Both the position numbers and the translations under genes were made by a program. The notes beneath the pieces were generated by a model. That model saw nothing but the letters and a program-made list of their open reading frames with translations. It was not told where the DNA came from and searched no databases. This document shows, one piece after another, positions 22,756-32,463 of a stretch of 64,000 nt of DNA. This DNA comes from Buddleja alternifolia (lineage: Eukaryota; Streptophyta; Magnoliopsida; Lamiales; Scrophulariaceae), in NCBI GenBank assembly GCA_019426215.1, contig CM033401.1, positions 5,647,134 to 5,711,133 on the forward strand, written 5' to 3'. Every line of letters begins with the position of its first letter. The first letter of the stretch is position 1.

Positions 22756-22839
22756 GAAAACCGGAAATGGATAGAAATTGGTAAAATTGTTACAGAAATC
22801 GGGCACAATTCGTGCTTCATCCACGTGATATTGAATATA

Positions 22840-22955
22840 ATTCGTGTATGATTGAGAATTGTGTCTGAAAACTTTTGTCAAAATATTGACTAATGGAATT
22901 CGTGTGTGAGTGAAAATTGTGTCCAAAAAATTCGGTCAAAATATTGACTAACGGA
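22840..22955. repeat. 58-bp tandem duplication
   Basis: Two diverged copies begin ATTCGTGTATGA (22840) and ATTCGTGTGTGA (22898), each containing GTCAAAATATTGACTAA. Confidence 0.8.
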
Positions 22956-23232
22956 GTTAATCATTAAATATTGAACGGAATCCTTCAATGAGGTCAAATG
23001 TGAATTTTTTTTTAAAGTTATGAGATATAATGTGAGAATCTGAAACGAATGATATTAAAATCGAAAAAGACCAAAATTATGGAACCAGAACTGTGATTTT
23101 CCCTTGAAATTATGAAATTATGCTTTCTTCTTGGATGCTTCCGTTTTATTTTACAATATTTTTCTGTAATATTCAAAGGAATTGGCATTATAGTTGGAAC
23201 ATAGTTGGCCATTCATGCATATCGCAAAATTG

Positions 23233-23300
23233 AAGGCAAAAAATGGCCACATAAAAACACAAAGATAAGGCAAAAAATGGCCACATAAAAACACAAAGAT
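23233..23300. repeat. 34-bp perfect tandem duplication
   Basis: The unit AAGGCAAAAAATGGCCACAT plus 14 further bases occurs at 23233 and again at 23267 without a difference. Confidence 0.9.
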
Positions 23301-23309
23301 AAGGGGATA

Positions 23310-23520
23310 ATCTCATTTTATTTTTCGTCTCGTAACTTTGTTTGAGTACACTTTAATTGGTCACGTGGTTAAATTGTTTGAGTATATTTTATTAGTCATG
23401 TGGTGAAATTAGGGTTTTCAATTAAAAATATTCTTAATTACCTATTTTTAAAAATTACGACGTCAATTTTGCTAGTTGAATAAAGCACCGGACCAATTTT
23501 GCCATCACCCCCGCCTAAAA
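23310..23520. repeat. Diverged copy of the 4988-5437 fold-back arm
   Basis: It shares words such as GGTCACGTGGT, GAAATTAGGGTTTTCAATT and ACCAATTTTGCC with the arm sequence near 5085-5110 and 5400. It also carries an internal repeat of about 40 bp (TTGTTTGAGTA...CACGTGGT / TCATGTGGT). It ends about 240 bp before the intact NLR start. Confidence 0.5.
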
Positions 23521-23759
23521 TTATATAGTGACTAAATTTTCAATTTTGCCATATTAATCTTTTGAATGTGAAAAGGAGAAATTATTAAAGTAGAAGTCAA
23601 TAATGATGGCTACAGGGACAAAATGGTCCACGCGCATGACCGCAGTATCATGTGAGAAATCACAATTTGCCATTTGCTATTTGCCATTTCATTTCTACCG
23701 ACAATTGAACACACACACTTGACTCTGCAACTTCAAAGAAAAAAAGAAAGAGCACAAAA

Positions 23760-26444
23760 ATGGCAGCTTATGCAGCTCTAGTTTCTGTGATGCATACTAT
23801 AGATCAGATCCAGCTTCATCCTAGCCCTCCAATCTCTCTAGACCAAAAACAGGTTGAATCTCTCACCGAAAACATTACTTTCCTGCAAGATTTTCTTGAA
23901 CTCTATCCCCATGATTTGGAGAGTCGGATCTCCCATGCAGCTCATGCCGCCGAGGATTTAATTGAATCGGCGATCGTGGATCGAATTCATGGTGCATCCA
24001 CAAGTAATTCTGAAGGAAATAACCGTGACTTGTTTAAAGATCTGGAGCAAGTAATAAAAGACATGGATATTATCAAGAAAGAGGCGATGGAGATCAAATT
24101 GAAGAAGGACGACAAGTTGACCAGACAATATTCAATGGCTCAAGTTGGTTCATCGAGACTGCCTTCCTCTACTCATGACAACATCATGGTGGGTTTCGAT
24201 GATTACTTAACTGAAATCATGGATAAGCTCACCGGACAACAATCTAAACGCCTAATTATCCCGATAGTCGGCATGGGCGGCATTGGTAAGACCACACTCG
24301 CTCGAAATGTTTATGTGAATCCGCTTATCGTGGAATACTTTGACATTTGTGCTTGGGTTACAATTTCTCAAGATTATAACGTGCGAGAAATACTTACAGA
24401 AGTTCTTGTTAGTTCAAGTAAACACGAGAGCAGGGATAATTTGAATGGAATGAGCGAAGAAGAATTGGGCGAAAATGTATACAAATGTTTATGGGGCAGA
24501 AGATATTTGATTGTAATGGATGATATGTGGAACATTAAGGCGTGGGACAAGTTAAAGTTCTACTTGCCAAATAACAACAATGGAAGTAGATTATTGATAA
24601 CCACTAGGCTATCCAAATTGGCTTTTCATTTGATGGGCTCTAATGGCTTTGAGATGAAATTGCTAGATGAGGATAAAAGTTGGATTCTGTTTTCCCAAAA
24701 GGTATTTGGAGAAGAAGTTTGCCCTCCAGAATTGGAGGAAATAGGAAAGAAGATTGCAAAATGTTGCAAAGGACTTCCTTTGTCGATTGCTGTGATTGGA
24801 GGGCTTCTAGCAAAGTCAGAAAGGACGCGACAATATTGGGAATACATTGCAAAAAATTTAAATCCAATTGTAAATTTAGAGGACGATGCGTGTTGCTTGA
24901 AAATACTATCTATGAGTTACATCAACTTGCCTATTCACCTAAAACCATGTTTTCTCTATATGGGAGTTTTTCCTGAAGACAAGGAGATTCATGTTCCAAC
25001 GCTCATCAAACTATGGGTTGCCGAAGGATTTCTAAAACCAATTAGTGGCAAGGACTTGAAAGTGGTTGCAAGAGACTACTTCAATGATCTTATTGATAGG
25101 AATCTCATTCTAGAACATAAGTCCTGGAGTTATAGCAGGCAAATAAAATTCTGCAAAATCCATGATCTCCTGAGAGATTTATGCTTAAGAGAAGCTCGGA
25201 AGGAGAAATTTTTTTGTGTCCCAAAAGAGAATAGTCCTGACAGTCTACAATGCATAAATACCCAACGCCGTATTGCTGTTCATCCTAGCACATCAAATGA
25301 GGAATATTCTTATCAACTCCTTCATGGCTTGCAATCATCATCAATTGCCCGTTCTGTGATATGGAATCTTCGAGGACATTTACCATCGCTTAATTGCAGA
25401 TTGTTGAGGGTATTGCAAGACCATTCTAATTATATGCCACGTATGGGACCATTCCAAAAAGATGAGTATTTTATAAAAGATATTTTGCAACTAGTTAACT
25501 TGCGGTGCCTTACTCTCAATTTGAGATCAAATTTGATTTCGGAATTCCCTTCTTCAATGTGCCTCCTTTGGAATCTACAAACTTTAATTCTTAAAGGACA
25601 TAACGAGCTGGTCATTGCACCGTCAGAAATTTGGCAGATGTCTCAACTTAGACATTTGCGGCTGTTGGATCTTTGCCTTCCGGATCCTCCCAGTGTCGAG
25701 GAAGACAAGCCCGTCGTTGTTTTGAGGAACCTACAAACGCTCCGCACAATAAAAAACTTCAAGTGTGGCGAAGATGTGGTTAATAGAATCCCCAATATCA
25801 AGCAATTGGGAGTGCATTATGAGGGCCCTGACGAAGGGTCAGGAAGAGATAGCCTCATCAATCTTGGTCGTTTAACTAAACTTGAATCATTTTATTGCAC
25901 CTTTGATTCGATCAAGATGCCATTTTTGCAAAACATCACCTTCCCGCATTCTCTCAAGAAGTTGACTTTGAACGGAACCTCTCTCGATTGGGAAGAGATG
26001 TCGATCACGATAGGTTTATTGCCCCTTCTTCAAGAGCTCATGTTTCACCGAAATGCGTGTAAAGGACCCAAGTGGGAACCGGTTGAAGGGCAATTCTGCA
26101 GCCTGAAATTCTTGCGAATCTATGGGTGTTGTGATCTGGCATACTGGATGGCAGACAAAACCAACTTTCCACGTCTTGAGCAGCTTCTTCTTCGAGACTT
26201 ACGCCACTTGGAGGAGGTCCCTTCCGGTATAGGAGATATACCAACGCTTAGATCAATTAGGCTTATTTATTGTAGCACGTCTGCAGTCATTTCTGTTAAG
26301 AAGATAGTGGATGAACAAGAGGACCTTGGGAATGAAGACCTTCAAGTTCAGGTATATGAATATAAGAGCAAAGGTGGATTCCTTTATAGCTTAGCAAGTC
26401 GTAATTTTCGAGTTCACATTGTACCAGACAAAGAACTGAATTAA
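23760..26444 (+). CDS. Intact R1-type CC-NB-LRR immune receptor, 894 aa
   Basis: This is an intracellular receptor that senses pathogen effectors and triggers defence; the family is the 'late blight resistance R1A/R1B homolog' group of asterids. It is one uninterrupted exon. Domains: coiled coil (about 1-130) with AAEDLIES in place of the EDVID motif; P-loop GMGGIGKTT (171-179); kinase-2 YLIVMDDMW (about 249-257); RNBS-B GSRLLITTRL; GLPLSIAVIGG (about 338); RNBS-D region PCFLYMGVFPED; MHD-like IHDL (467-470, I in place of M); and then irregular LRRs (about 500-870). The ATG at 23760 sits in AAAAATGGC, with no upstream in-frame extension seen. The 3' two-thirds is near-identical to the pseudogene at 5656-12739. 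It lacks the long N-terminal extension of potato R1. This is the only NLR in the window that looks functional. Confidence 0.95.
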   Translation: MAAYAALVSVMHTIDQIQLHPSPPISLDQKQVESLTENITFLQDFLELYPHDLESRISHAAHAAEDLIESAIVDRIHGASTSNSEGNNRDLFKDLEQVIKDMDIIKKEAMEIKLKKDDKLTRQYSMAQVGSSRLPSSTHDNIMVGFDDYLTEIMDKLTGQQSKRLIIPIVGMGGIGKTTLARNVYVNPLIVEYFDICAWVTISQDYNVREILTEVLVSSSKHESRDNLNGMSEEELGENVYKCLWGRRYLIVMDDMWNIKAWDKLKFYLPNNNNGSRLLITTRLSKLAFHLMGSNGFEMKLLDEDKSWILFSQKVFGEEVCPPELEEIGKKIAKCCKGLPLSIAVIGGLLAKSERTRQYWEYIAKNLNPIVNLEDDACCLKILSMSYINLPIHLKPCFLYMGVFPEDKEIHVPTLIKLWVAEGFLKPISGKDLKVVARDYFNDLIDRNLILEHKSWSYSRQIKFCKIHDLLRDLCLREARKEKFFCVPKENSPDSLQCINTQRRIAVHPSTSNEEYSYQLLHGLQSSSIARSVIWNLRGHLPSLNCRLLRVLQDHSNYMPRMGPFQKDEYFIKDILQLVNLRCLTLNLRSNLISEFPSSMCLLWNLQTLILKGHNELVIAPSEIWQMSQLRHLRLLDLCLPDPPSVEEDKPVVVLRNLQTLRTIKNFKCGEDVVNRIPNIKQLGVHYEGPDEGSGRDSLINLGRLTKLESFYCTFDSIKMPFLQNITFPHSLKKLTLNGTSLDWEEMSITIGLLPLLQELMFHRNACKGPKWEPVEGQFCSLKFLRIYGCCDLAYWMADKTNFPRLEQLLLRDLRHLEEVPSGIGDIPTLRSIRLIYCSTSAVISVKKIVDEQEDLGNEDLQVQVYEYKSKGGFLYSLASRNFRVHIVPDKELN

Positions 26445-27084
26445 AGTTAATAATGATCATCAGTTCATTTTTTAGAAATCCGGATGTCTTAATAATGAAG
26501 TACAAATTCGGATGTCAATTTGATTATTTTTTAGAAAATGAAAACAAATATTAAGTTTTGATTTATTTTAGGAGAATAATTATAATTCAATGCAAATAAA
26601 TCTAAATTTTAAGTTGCCAAAAAATATGAAATCAGTTATTAAATTAAGAAAGTTGAAAGAAAACAAATATATATATATATATATATATATACATGATAAA
26701 AAAATGAAAATTTAAAAAGTTATTATGAAAAAATATAAAAAAAAATTTAAAAAGAAAGAAAATATTAGTTAAAGTTAGTCGGAAGGGGTGATTATAATGT
26801 TTTATTATAAGAGTGGGGTGTCTACAACAATAAAGTACGCTATATTGTAATTACTCAAAATAATAAGGTTGCAAATGTAACTAACCCTTTTTAAATTTGT
26901 TTTTTTTTTTTTTTAAAACAAGGGTAAGATTGATGTTTTACATTTTCCGTTACGCTTAACTAACCCCCCTTAGTTAGAGGGGGGTTCATGTAAAACTTTA
27001 TTATAAGAAGGGGGTGTTTGTTATGAGTTTAAATAAACGGATTAAACTGTAATTACACTAAAGGTGATCAGTGTAATTAACTAT
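26445..27084. repeat. Duplicated 3' flank of the NLR
   Basis: Aligned by eye, 26490-27084 matches 13140-13740 downstream of the broken NLR, including a (TA)n run (26669-26692 against 13322-13344) and the AGAAGGGGGTGTTTGTTATG block. The copy here lacks the first few hundred bases of the repeat present at 12780-13140. Both copies show that NLR and flank were duplicated together. Confidence 0.8.
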
Positions 27085-27370
27085 TGATAAAATCAAAATC
27101 AAATGTTATTGAGAACAAAAGGAACATTTGCTATCTCTAAAGTGTTTTCGTATTGCGTCGTTCTATGCCTTTCAACGCAACAACTACTTCATTTTCGATT
27201 CCAAAATGTTTTGAGATTTGGTGTTCTCAAAGATCTCGATGTGAAGATTTGTATTTCAGGGCACATAGAGACGTTCAAATGCCTTAGAGATGGCAATTCT
27301 AAATCTTTTTTCCATTGACAAAAGCTTCTGAATGAGCTTAGCCTACAAACTTCAAGCATAGGCAATCTTT
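27085..27370 (-). pseudogene. Relic of the CNL terminal exon (second copy)
   Basis: The minus strand matches 13741-14060 and, less well, the CNL exon at 14161-14658 (GGCACATAGAGACGTTCAAA; CAATTCTAAATC). So the second duplication unit also carried the tail of the CNL facing the R1-type NLR, but nothing else of it remains. Confidence 0.7.
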
Positions 27371-27628
27371 ATGTGGCTTTAAAAGCATAAAATCGGAAGA
27401 CTTAAATAAAAGAAAACAGAAAAATCTGGGATTGAAATTAATGAGAAGTTCAAAAGATGGAGGTCTGTTTATAGGAAAACTCTAGCCAATTCTCGGTTCG
27501 GCCAATTCCTAGTCTGATTCATAAGTGATCAATCACATGGGAAGTGTAATTCAATCACTTTGTAAATTGCACTTGGGTTCGACCGCGCCATATATGATTC
27601 ATAAAGTGAGTGACCAATCACTTGGCAA
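27371..27628. other. Non-coding spacer
   Basis: No gene. The text near 27545-27595 (AGTGTAATTCAATCACTTTG, GGGTTCGACC) resembles 28160-28200 and 39105-39160, so it is part of a dispersed repeat. Confidence 0.5.
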
Positions 27629-28156
27629 TAGGGGTGTCCATGGTGCAGTTTCCTTTTTTTTTTTTTGGCTAATTTAAAATCAAATTGCCAATTATGATTT
27701 TTTAATAGAGAAATCTCAAATTGTTAATTAGAAAAATAAAACCAAATGTGCGATTTTGAACGGTTTGGTGTGGTTTGCGATTTTTAACTAACAAAGAGAA
27801 AATGAGTCAAACACAACTAATCTTTTTAACATTGTTTAATTAAATGTATTAAATGTGACAATATATTTCATACAGATAAAGCTTAGCACAAAAGCGCTAA
27901 TCCGAACAAACTACATTACATGATTAAAAATTTCATTAAAAAATAAAAATATTGGAGAAAGTCATCCTACTAATATAAAAAAATTAAAATAAAATATATA
28001 TAATAATGGCGGTTCGGTTTGATCCAAAACCGCCACCAAACAGATTTGGTTGTGCAGCTTCCTTTAAAAATCTAGACCGCGATTTGTATGAAAATTTAAC
28101 AAAAACGGTTGGTGTGTTCGGTTTGGACGGTTTTACAAAATTGTTGTTCAGCCCTA
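27629..28156. mobile_element. hAT-like non-autonomous element
   Basis: It begins TAGGGGTGTCCATGGTGCAG and ends TTGTTCAGCCCTA, the style of plant hAT ends, and is built of GCGGTTTGGTTTGGTTTGCG-like text. There are no open frames. A right-hand partial copy lies at 38921-39101. The flanking 8-mers do not match well, so the target duplication is not confirmed. Confidence 0.55.
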
Positions 28157-28440
28157 CGTGGTGAGTGTAATCTAACTTTGTGAATTTACACTTTTCCCCT
28201 ATTTGTAGATGTTGGAAACTTGTGTATCAAATGTCACAATTGAACGAACATGTATAAGATGTTGGAAAGCTGTGTATCACAAGATGAACATACCCCATGG
28301 ATCATATGCATCACACTCGTACTACCGCGACCAATAGTTGTATGGGCACAATTGTTTGGTTGTGTTTGTTCGCCTTTAGCCACGTGCGTGTCCAGACCTG
28401 CTAATCATTGCGTCGTCCGTAATTAGAACTACACCACTTG
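28157..28440. repeat. Dispersed repeat shared with 39102-39440
   Basis: Both copies contain GATGTTGGAAA, ACCCCATGGATCATATGCAT / CCCCGTGGATCATATGCATC and CCTTTAGCCACGTG in the same order. There is no coding capacity. It is the right flank of the hAT-like repeat in both places. Confidence 0.75.
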
Positions 28441-28639
28441 TCGAAATATCAAATGGGTGGATCGGGTCGGGTTTGGGTAGGGTCCAATTGGGTCAGGTTC
28501 GGTTTGGGAGGGTTGGGTTCGATTGGGTCTTATATAAGAAAATATTTGCATTATAGTTGGACCCAGAGTGGACCCAATGTGGACCCAGGGTGAATTCAAT
28601 GTGCACCGAAAATAGAACCAAGGCAAAATAGAGTTTAAC

Positions 28640-29815
28640 ACATATTTTTACACTTTACACACCCTGCACACTTTTCACACACACTAAACATATTTTCACA
28701 CACTCATCACACATTTTACAAACACTACACACATTTTAACACACATTTTCGCACACTAAATACACTTTCACACATACGACACACATTTTAAACACACTAC
28801 GCATATTTTCAAACACAAAACATAAGTTTCAGATACATCCCATATTTTGCACACTCTACACATATTTTCACACGCCTATCACACATTTTACACATACTAC
28901 ACACATTTTCACACACACATCACACATTTTACACATACTATGCATATTTACACACACGTCACACATTTTTCACTCACATTTCACACACACATCACATGTT
29001 TTACACAAACTACATATATTTCATGCACACATCACACAATTTTCACACACTATACACATTTTCACACAAACAACACATATTTTACATACACTACACATAC
29101 TTTCACACCTGTCATGCATTCTATACACACTACACACATTTTTCTTACAAATCATTCACTTTACACACACATCACATATTTTTCACATACTACACACATT
29201 TTCACACACACAACACATATTTTATGCGCACTATACATATATTCACACACCCATCATACATTTTACACACACATCACACCATATAAATGTTTTCACACAC
29301 ACTACACATATTTTACATGCACTACACATATTTTCACATACACATCACACAATTTACACATATCTCACCTTTTTTTGTACTAACACATTACACATACTTT
29401 TACACACAAAAGACATATTTTACAAATACTACACCTATTTTCATTCACATTCCACACACACTACTCATATTTTCATGCACGACCCACATTTTTAATGCAC
29501 ACTCCACACATTTTTGCATAAATACACACCCCACATATTTTACACACACATCATATATTTTTCACACACAACACAAATTTTACACATACATCACATGTTT
29601 TTTAAATACTACACATATTTCCATACACACAACACATATTTTACACACACTACACATATTTTACATACATTGCACGTGTTTTCACACACACAAGAACCTT
29701 TTACACACACTACATTTATTTTCAAATATAAAACACACATTTCACACACGCATCACATATTTTATACACAATACACATATTTTCACACAAACAACATACA
29801 TTTCACACACATTAT
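28640..29815. repeat. Satellite arm 1 (CACACATTTTACACACACTA type)
   Basis: Variants of TTTTACACACACTACACATA and TTTTCACACACACATCACAC repeat every 19-40 bases with many point changes. Long open frames rich in His, Thr, Tyr and Phe occur in all frames because the repeat lacks stop triplets; they are not genes. Confidence 0.9.
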
Positions 29816-29819
29816 GGTG

Positions 29820-31309
29820 TTTAAAAATATGTGTAGTATGTGTAAAAGGTGATCGTATGTGTGAAAATACGTGTCGTGTGTGTAAAATATATGTCGTGTG
29901 TGTGAAAATATGTGTAATATGTGAAAATATATGTAGTGTGTGTAAAATATGTGATGTGTAAGTAAAATGTGTGATGGGTGTGAAAAATATATAGTGTGTG
30001 TAAAATATGTATTATGTATGTGAACAGATGTCTAGTGTGTGAAAAAAATATGTGATGTGTGTGTAAAATATATTAAGTGTGTGAAAAAAATGTGTAGTAT
30101 GTGTAAAATATGTGATATGTGTGAAACATGTGTTTTGTGTTTGAAAATATATGTAGTGTGTCTAAAAGGTACTCGTGTGTAAAAATGCATGTAGTATGTG
30201 TAGCATGTGTGAAAATTTGTGTCGTGTGTGTAAAATATATAATGTGTGTGAGAATGTGCAGTGCTTGAAAAATATGTGTCGTGTGTGTGAAAATATATTT
30301 AGTGTATGAAAAATGTGTGATGTGTGTGTAAAATATGTGGTGTATGTGTGACAATGTGTGTCGTGTGTGTGAAAATGTATGTAATATGTGTAAAATGTGT
30401 GATAGGTGTGTGTAAAATATGTGTTGTATGTGAAAAGTGTGTTTTGTGTTTGAAAATATGTGTAGTATGTGTAAAAGGTGCTCGTATGGTGAAAACTCAT
30501 GAAACGTGTGTCGTATATATGAAAATATATGTAGTGTGAGATAATGTGTGATGTGTGTTTGTGTGAAAATATGTATAGTGTGTGTAAAATATATGTAGTG
30601 TTTTTGAAAAAATGTGCAGCGTGTAAAATGTGTGATGTTCATGTAAAACATGTGATGTGTGTGTGAAAATATATGTAATGTGTGTCGTGTGTGTGGAATG
30701 TATGTAGTATGTGTAAAATGTATGATGGCCGTGTAAAAATATGTGTAGTGTGTGTGAAATGTGTGTTTTGTATTTGAAAATATGTGTAGTGTGTGTAAAA
30801 AGTGAACGTGTGAAAATGCATGCAGTGTTTGTAAAATGTGTGTCGTCTGTCGTGTGTGTAAAATGTGTGATGTATGTGTGAAAATATGTGTAGTGTGTGT
30901 GAACATATGTGTAGTGTGCGTCAAATATGTGATGTGTGTGTAAAATATGTGTAGTGTGTGTGAAATGTGTGTAGTGTGTATAGTATGCATAAAATGTGTG
31001 ATGGGTGTGTGAAAATATGTGTAGTATGTGTAAAATATGTGATGTGTTAAACGTGTGTTTTGTGTTTGAAAATATGTGTACTGTGTGTAAAAGGTGCTCA
31101 TGCGTTTGAATATATATGTAATGTGTATCGTGCTGTGAAAATGTATGTAATGTGTGTAAAATATGTGTAGTGTGTAAAATGTGTGAAAATATGTGTAGTG
31201 TGCAAACATTAGATGTAGTGTGTGTGTAAAATATGTGCAATGTGTGTAAAAAGTGTGTTGTGTGTGTAAAAAATATTTAATGTGTGATAAAATTGTATTT
31301 TATGTATTT
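29820..31309. repeat. Satellite arm 2 with a period of about 310 bp
   Basis: This is the reverse complement type of arm 1 (TGTGTAAAATATGTG...). A landmark, TGTTTGAAAATATGTGTAGT then GTGTAAAAGGTGCTCGT, recurs with AAAAGGT-like cores at 29844, 30164, 30473, 30797 and 31089, a spacing of 320, 309, 324 and 292. A sixth copy, reversed, is near 29690-29745 in arm 1. The turn of the fold-back is at about 29815-29830. Confidence 0.8.
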
Positions 31310-31319
31310 CAATATGTGC

Positions 31320-32166
31320 GAGAAAATGTCATTTTTGGTACCATAGGACATGCCGGATCCAATTTTGGTACTACGCTTTTGAAAAGTAATACTTTTGGTA
31401 CCAAATCAAGTTTTTTATCTCAATTTTGGTACTGCCGTTGGTTGACTAATGGTCAACACTAACAATTCTGTTAATTGTCTAATTTGGGGGGAAAAACAGA
31501 ATCTGGGCCAAAAATGGGGTGGGGGGAACAGAATCTAAAGATACTATTATACGTTTCGTTAGCCCGATTTGGAATATTTTGATTCTCCAATTCTCTTATA
31601 TTGTTGCGAATTTCGGTTATCACGTCAAAAACTCTTGTAGAATATGGTGGGTTAACCAAGCGCGGTAGTCACAGCCTCTAGCACCGTAAACACTACCATA
31701 GAATCTTCGGAGTGGGTTGTCCTCGGCTTTTGACGTCCACAAATAAGGATGCTTCCCACAATTGCATTTCTTTTGACCATTTCGTCTACTACTAGCTCTA
31801 CTCGAGGAAGAAGAAGAAAAAAGCAGTTGGAATAAGAAATTTGAGAAAGTGAAAGTTGAAGAAGAAGAAGACGAAGAAGAAGAGCTAATGAGCAAAAACC
31901 CACAAAAAAATATTGCTTTAAAAGTACCCCCAAAATCGATTTCCCTCCATTTAAATCGGGTTTTTTTCCTTTATTTTCGCCCCAGTTTCTGTTTTTTCCC
32001 CCAAATTAGAAAACTAACGGCTTGTTAATGTTCACCGTTAGTCAACTAACGACAGTACCCAAATTGAGACAAAAAACTTGATTTGGTATCAATAGTGTTA
32101 TTTTTCAAAAGCTGGTACCAAAAATGGATTCGGCGTGTCCTATGGTACCAAAAATGACATTTTCTC
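31320..32166. mobile_element. Mutator-like (Pack-MULE-type) element with captured GRF zinc-finger sequence
   Basis: This is an 847-bp element with terminal inverted repeats of about 185 bp (GAGAAAATGTCATTTTTGGT at one end, its complement at the other). A perfect 10-bp target duplication CAATATGTGC lies at 31310-31319 and 32167-32176. Long inverted repeats and a 9-11-bp duplication are the Mutator signature. The interior (about 31510-31970) has no transposase. It carries a gene-like segment on the minus strand encoding a GRF-type zinc finger. The element sits inside satellite arm 2. Confidence 0.92.
31471..31895 (-). pseudogene. GRF-type zinc-finger gene fragment, frameshifted
   Basis: On the minus strand a Ser-rich start is followed by KKCNCGKHPYLWTS, NPLRRFYGSV and GARGCDYRAW. 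This fits the GRF zinc-finger pattern (CxCG...TS...NPxRRFxxC...GCxFFxW), a nucleic-acid-binding finger. The third cysteine is Ser here (FYGS instead of FYGC). The frame then ends at 31620. In another frame the expected coiled coil follows (VFDVITEIRNNIRELENQN, about 31570-31630), so a frameshift separates the two. It is captured or decayed and unlikely to be functional. In plants this finger is common in short proteins with a C-terminal coiled coil. Confidence 0.7.
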
Positions 32167-32176
32167 CAATATGTGC

Positions 32177-32310
32177 AGTGTATGTAAAAATGATGTTATG
32201 TGTGTGTAAATGTGTGTCAAAAATTATTACGCGTGTAGACGTGTTTAAAAATTATGTTTATAATGTATGCATACATTATGTGTAAATGTGTATATTGTGT
32301 GTATTAATCT
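32177..32310. repeat. Satellite arm 2, distal remainder
   Basis: TGTGTAAATG-type text resumes directly after the Mutator element's target duplication, which shows it was once continuous with 29820-31309. Confidence 0.75.
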
Positions 32311-32463
32311 CCTAATTTGGAAGAATAAATTAAAATAATGTGTCGGAAGTCGGAACAAGTTGGGTCCAAGTTAGACCTAGCTTGGACCGAAGTTGGACCC
32401 AAATTCCTATTGGGAACCAACAGGACCCAACCCAAGTCCACCCAACAAAAATTTCTTATGACC

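Noticed and set aside
22573..22926. Overlapping minus-strand frames of 89 and 117 codons
   Set aside because: They run through the 22-bp and 58-bp tandem repeats, and the two frames share residues only because of the repeat. No domain seen.
28847..31240. Long open frames of 178-378 codons rich in His, Thr, Tyr and Phe on both strands
   Set aside because: They are translations of the ACACAT/TGTGTA satellite. Several frames are open at once and the composition follows the repeat.
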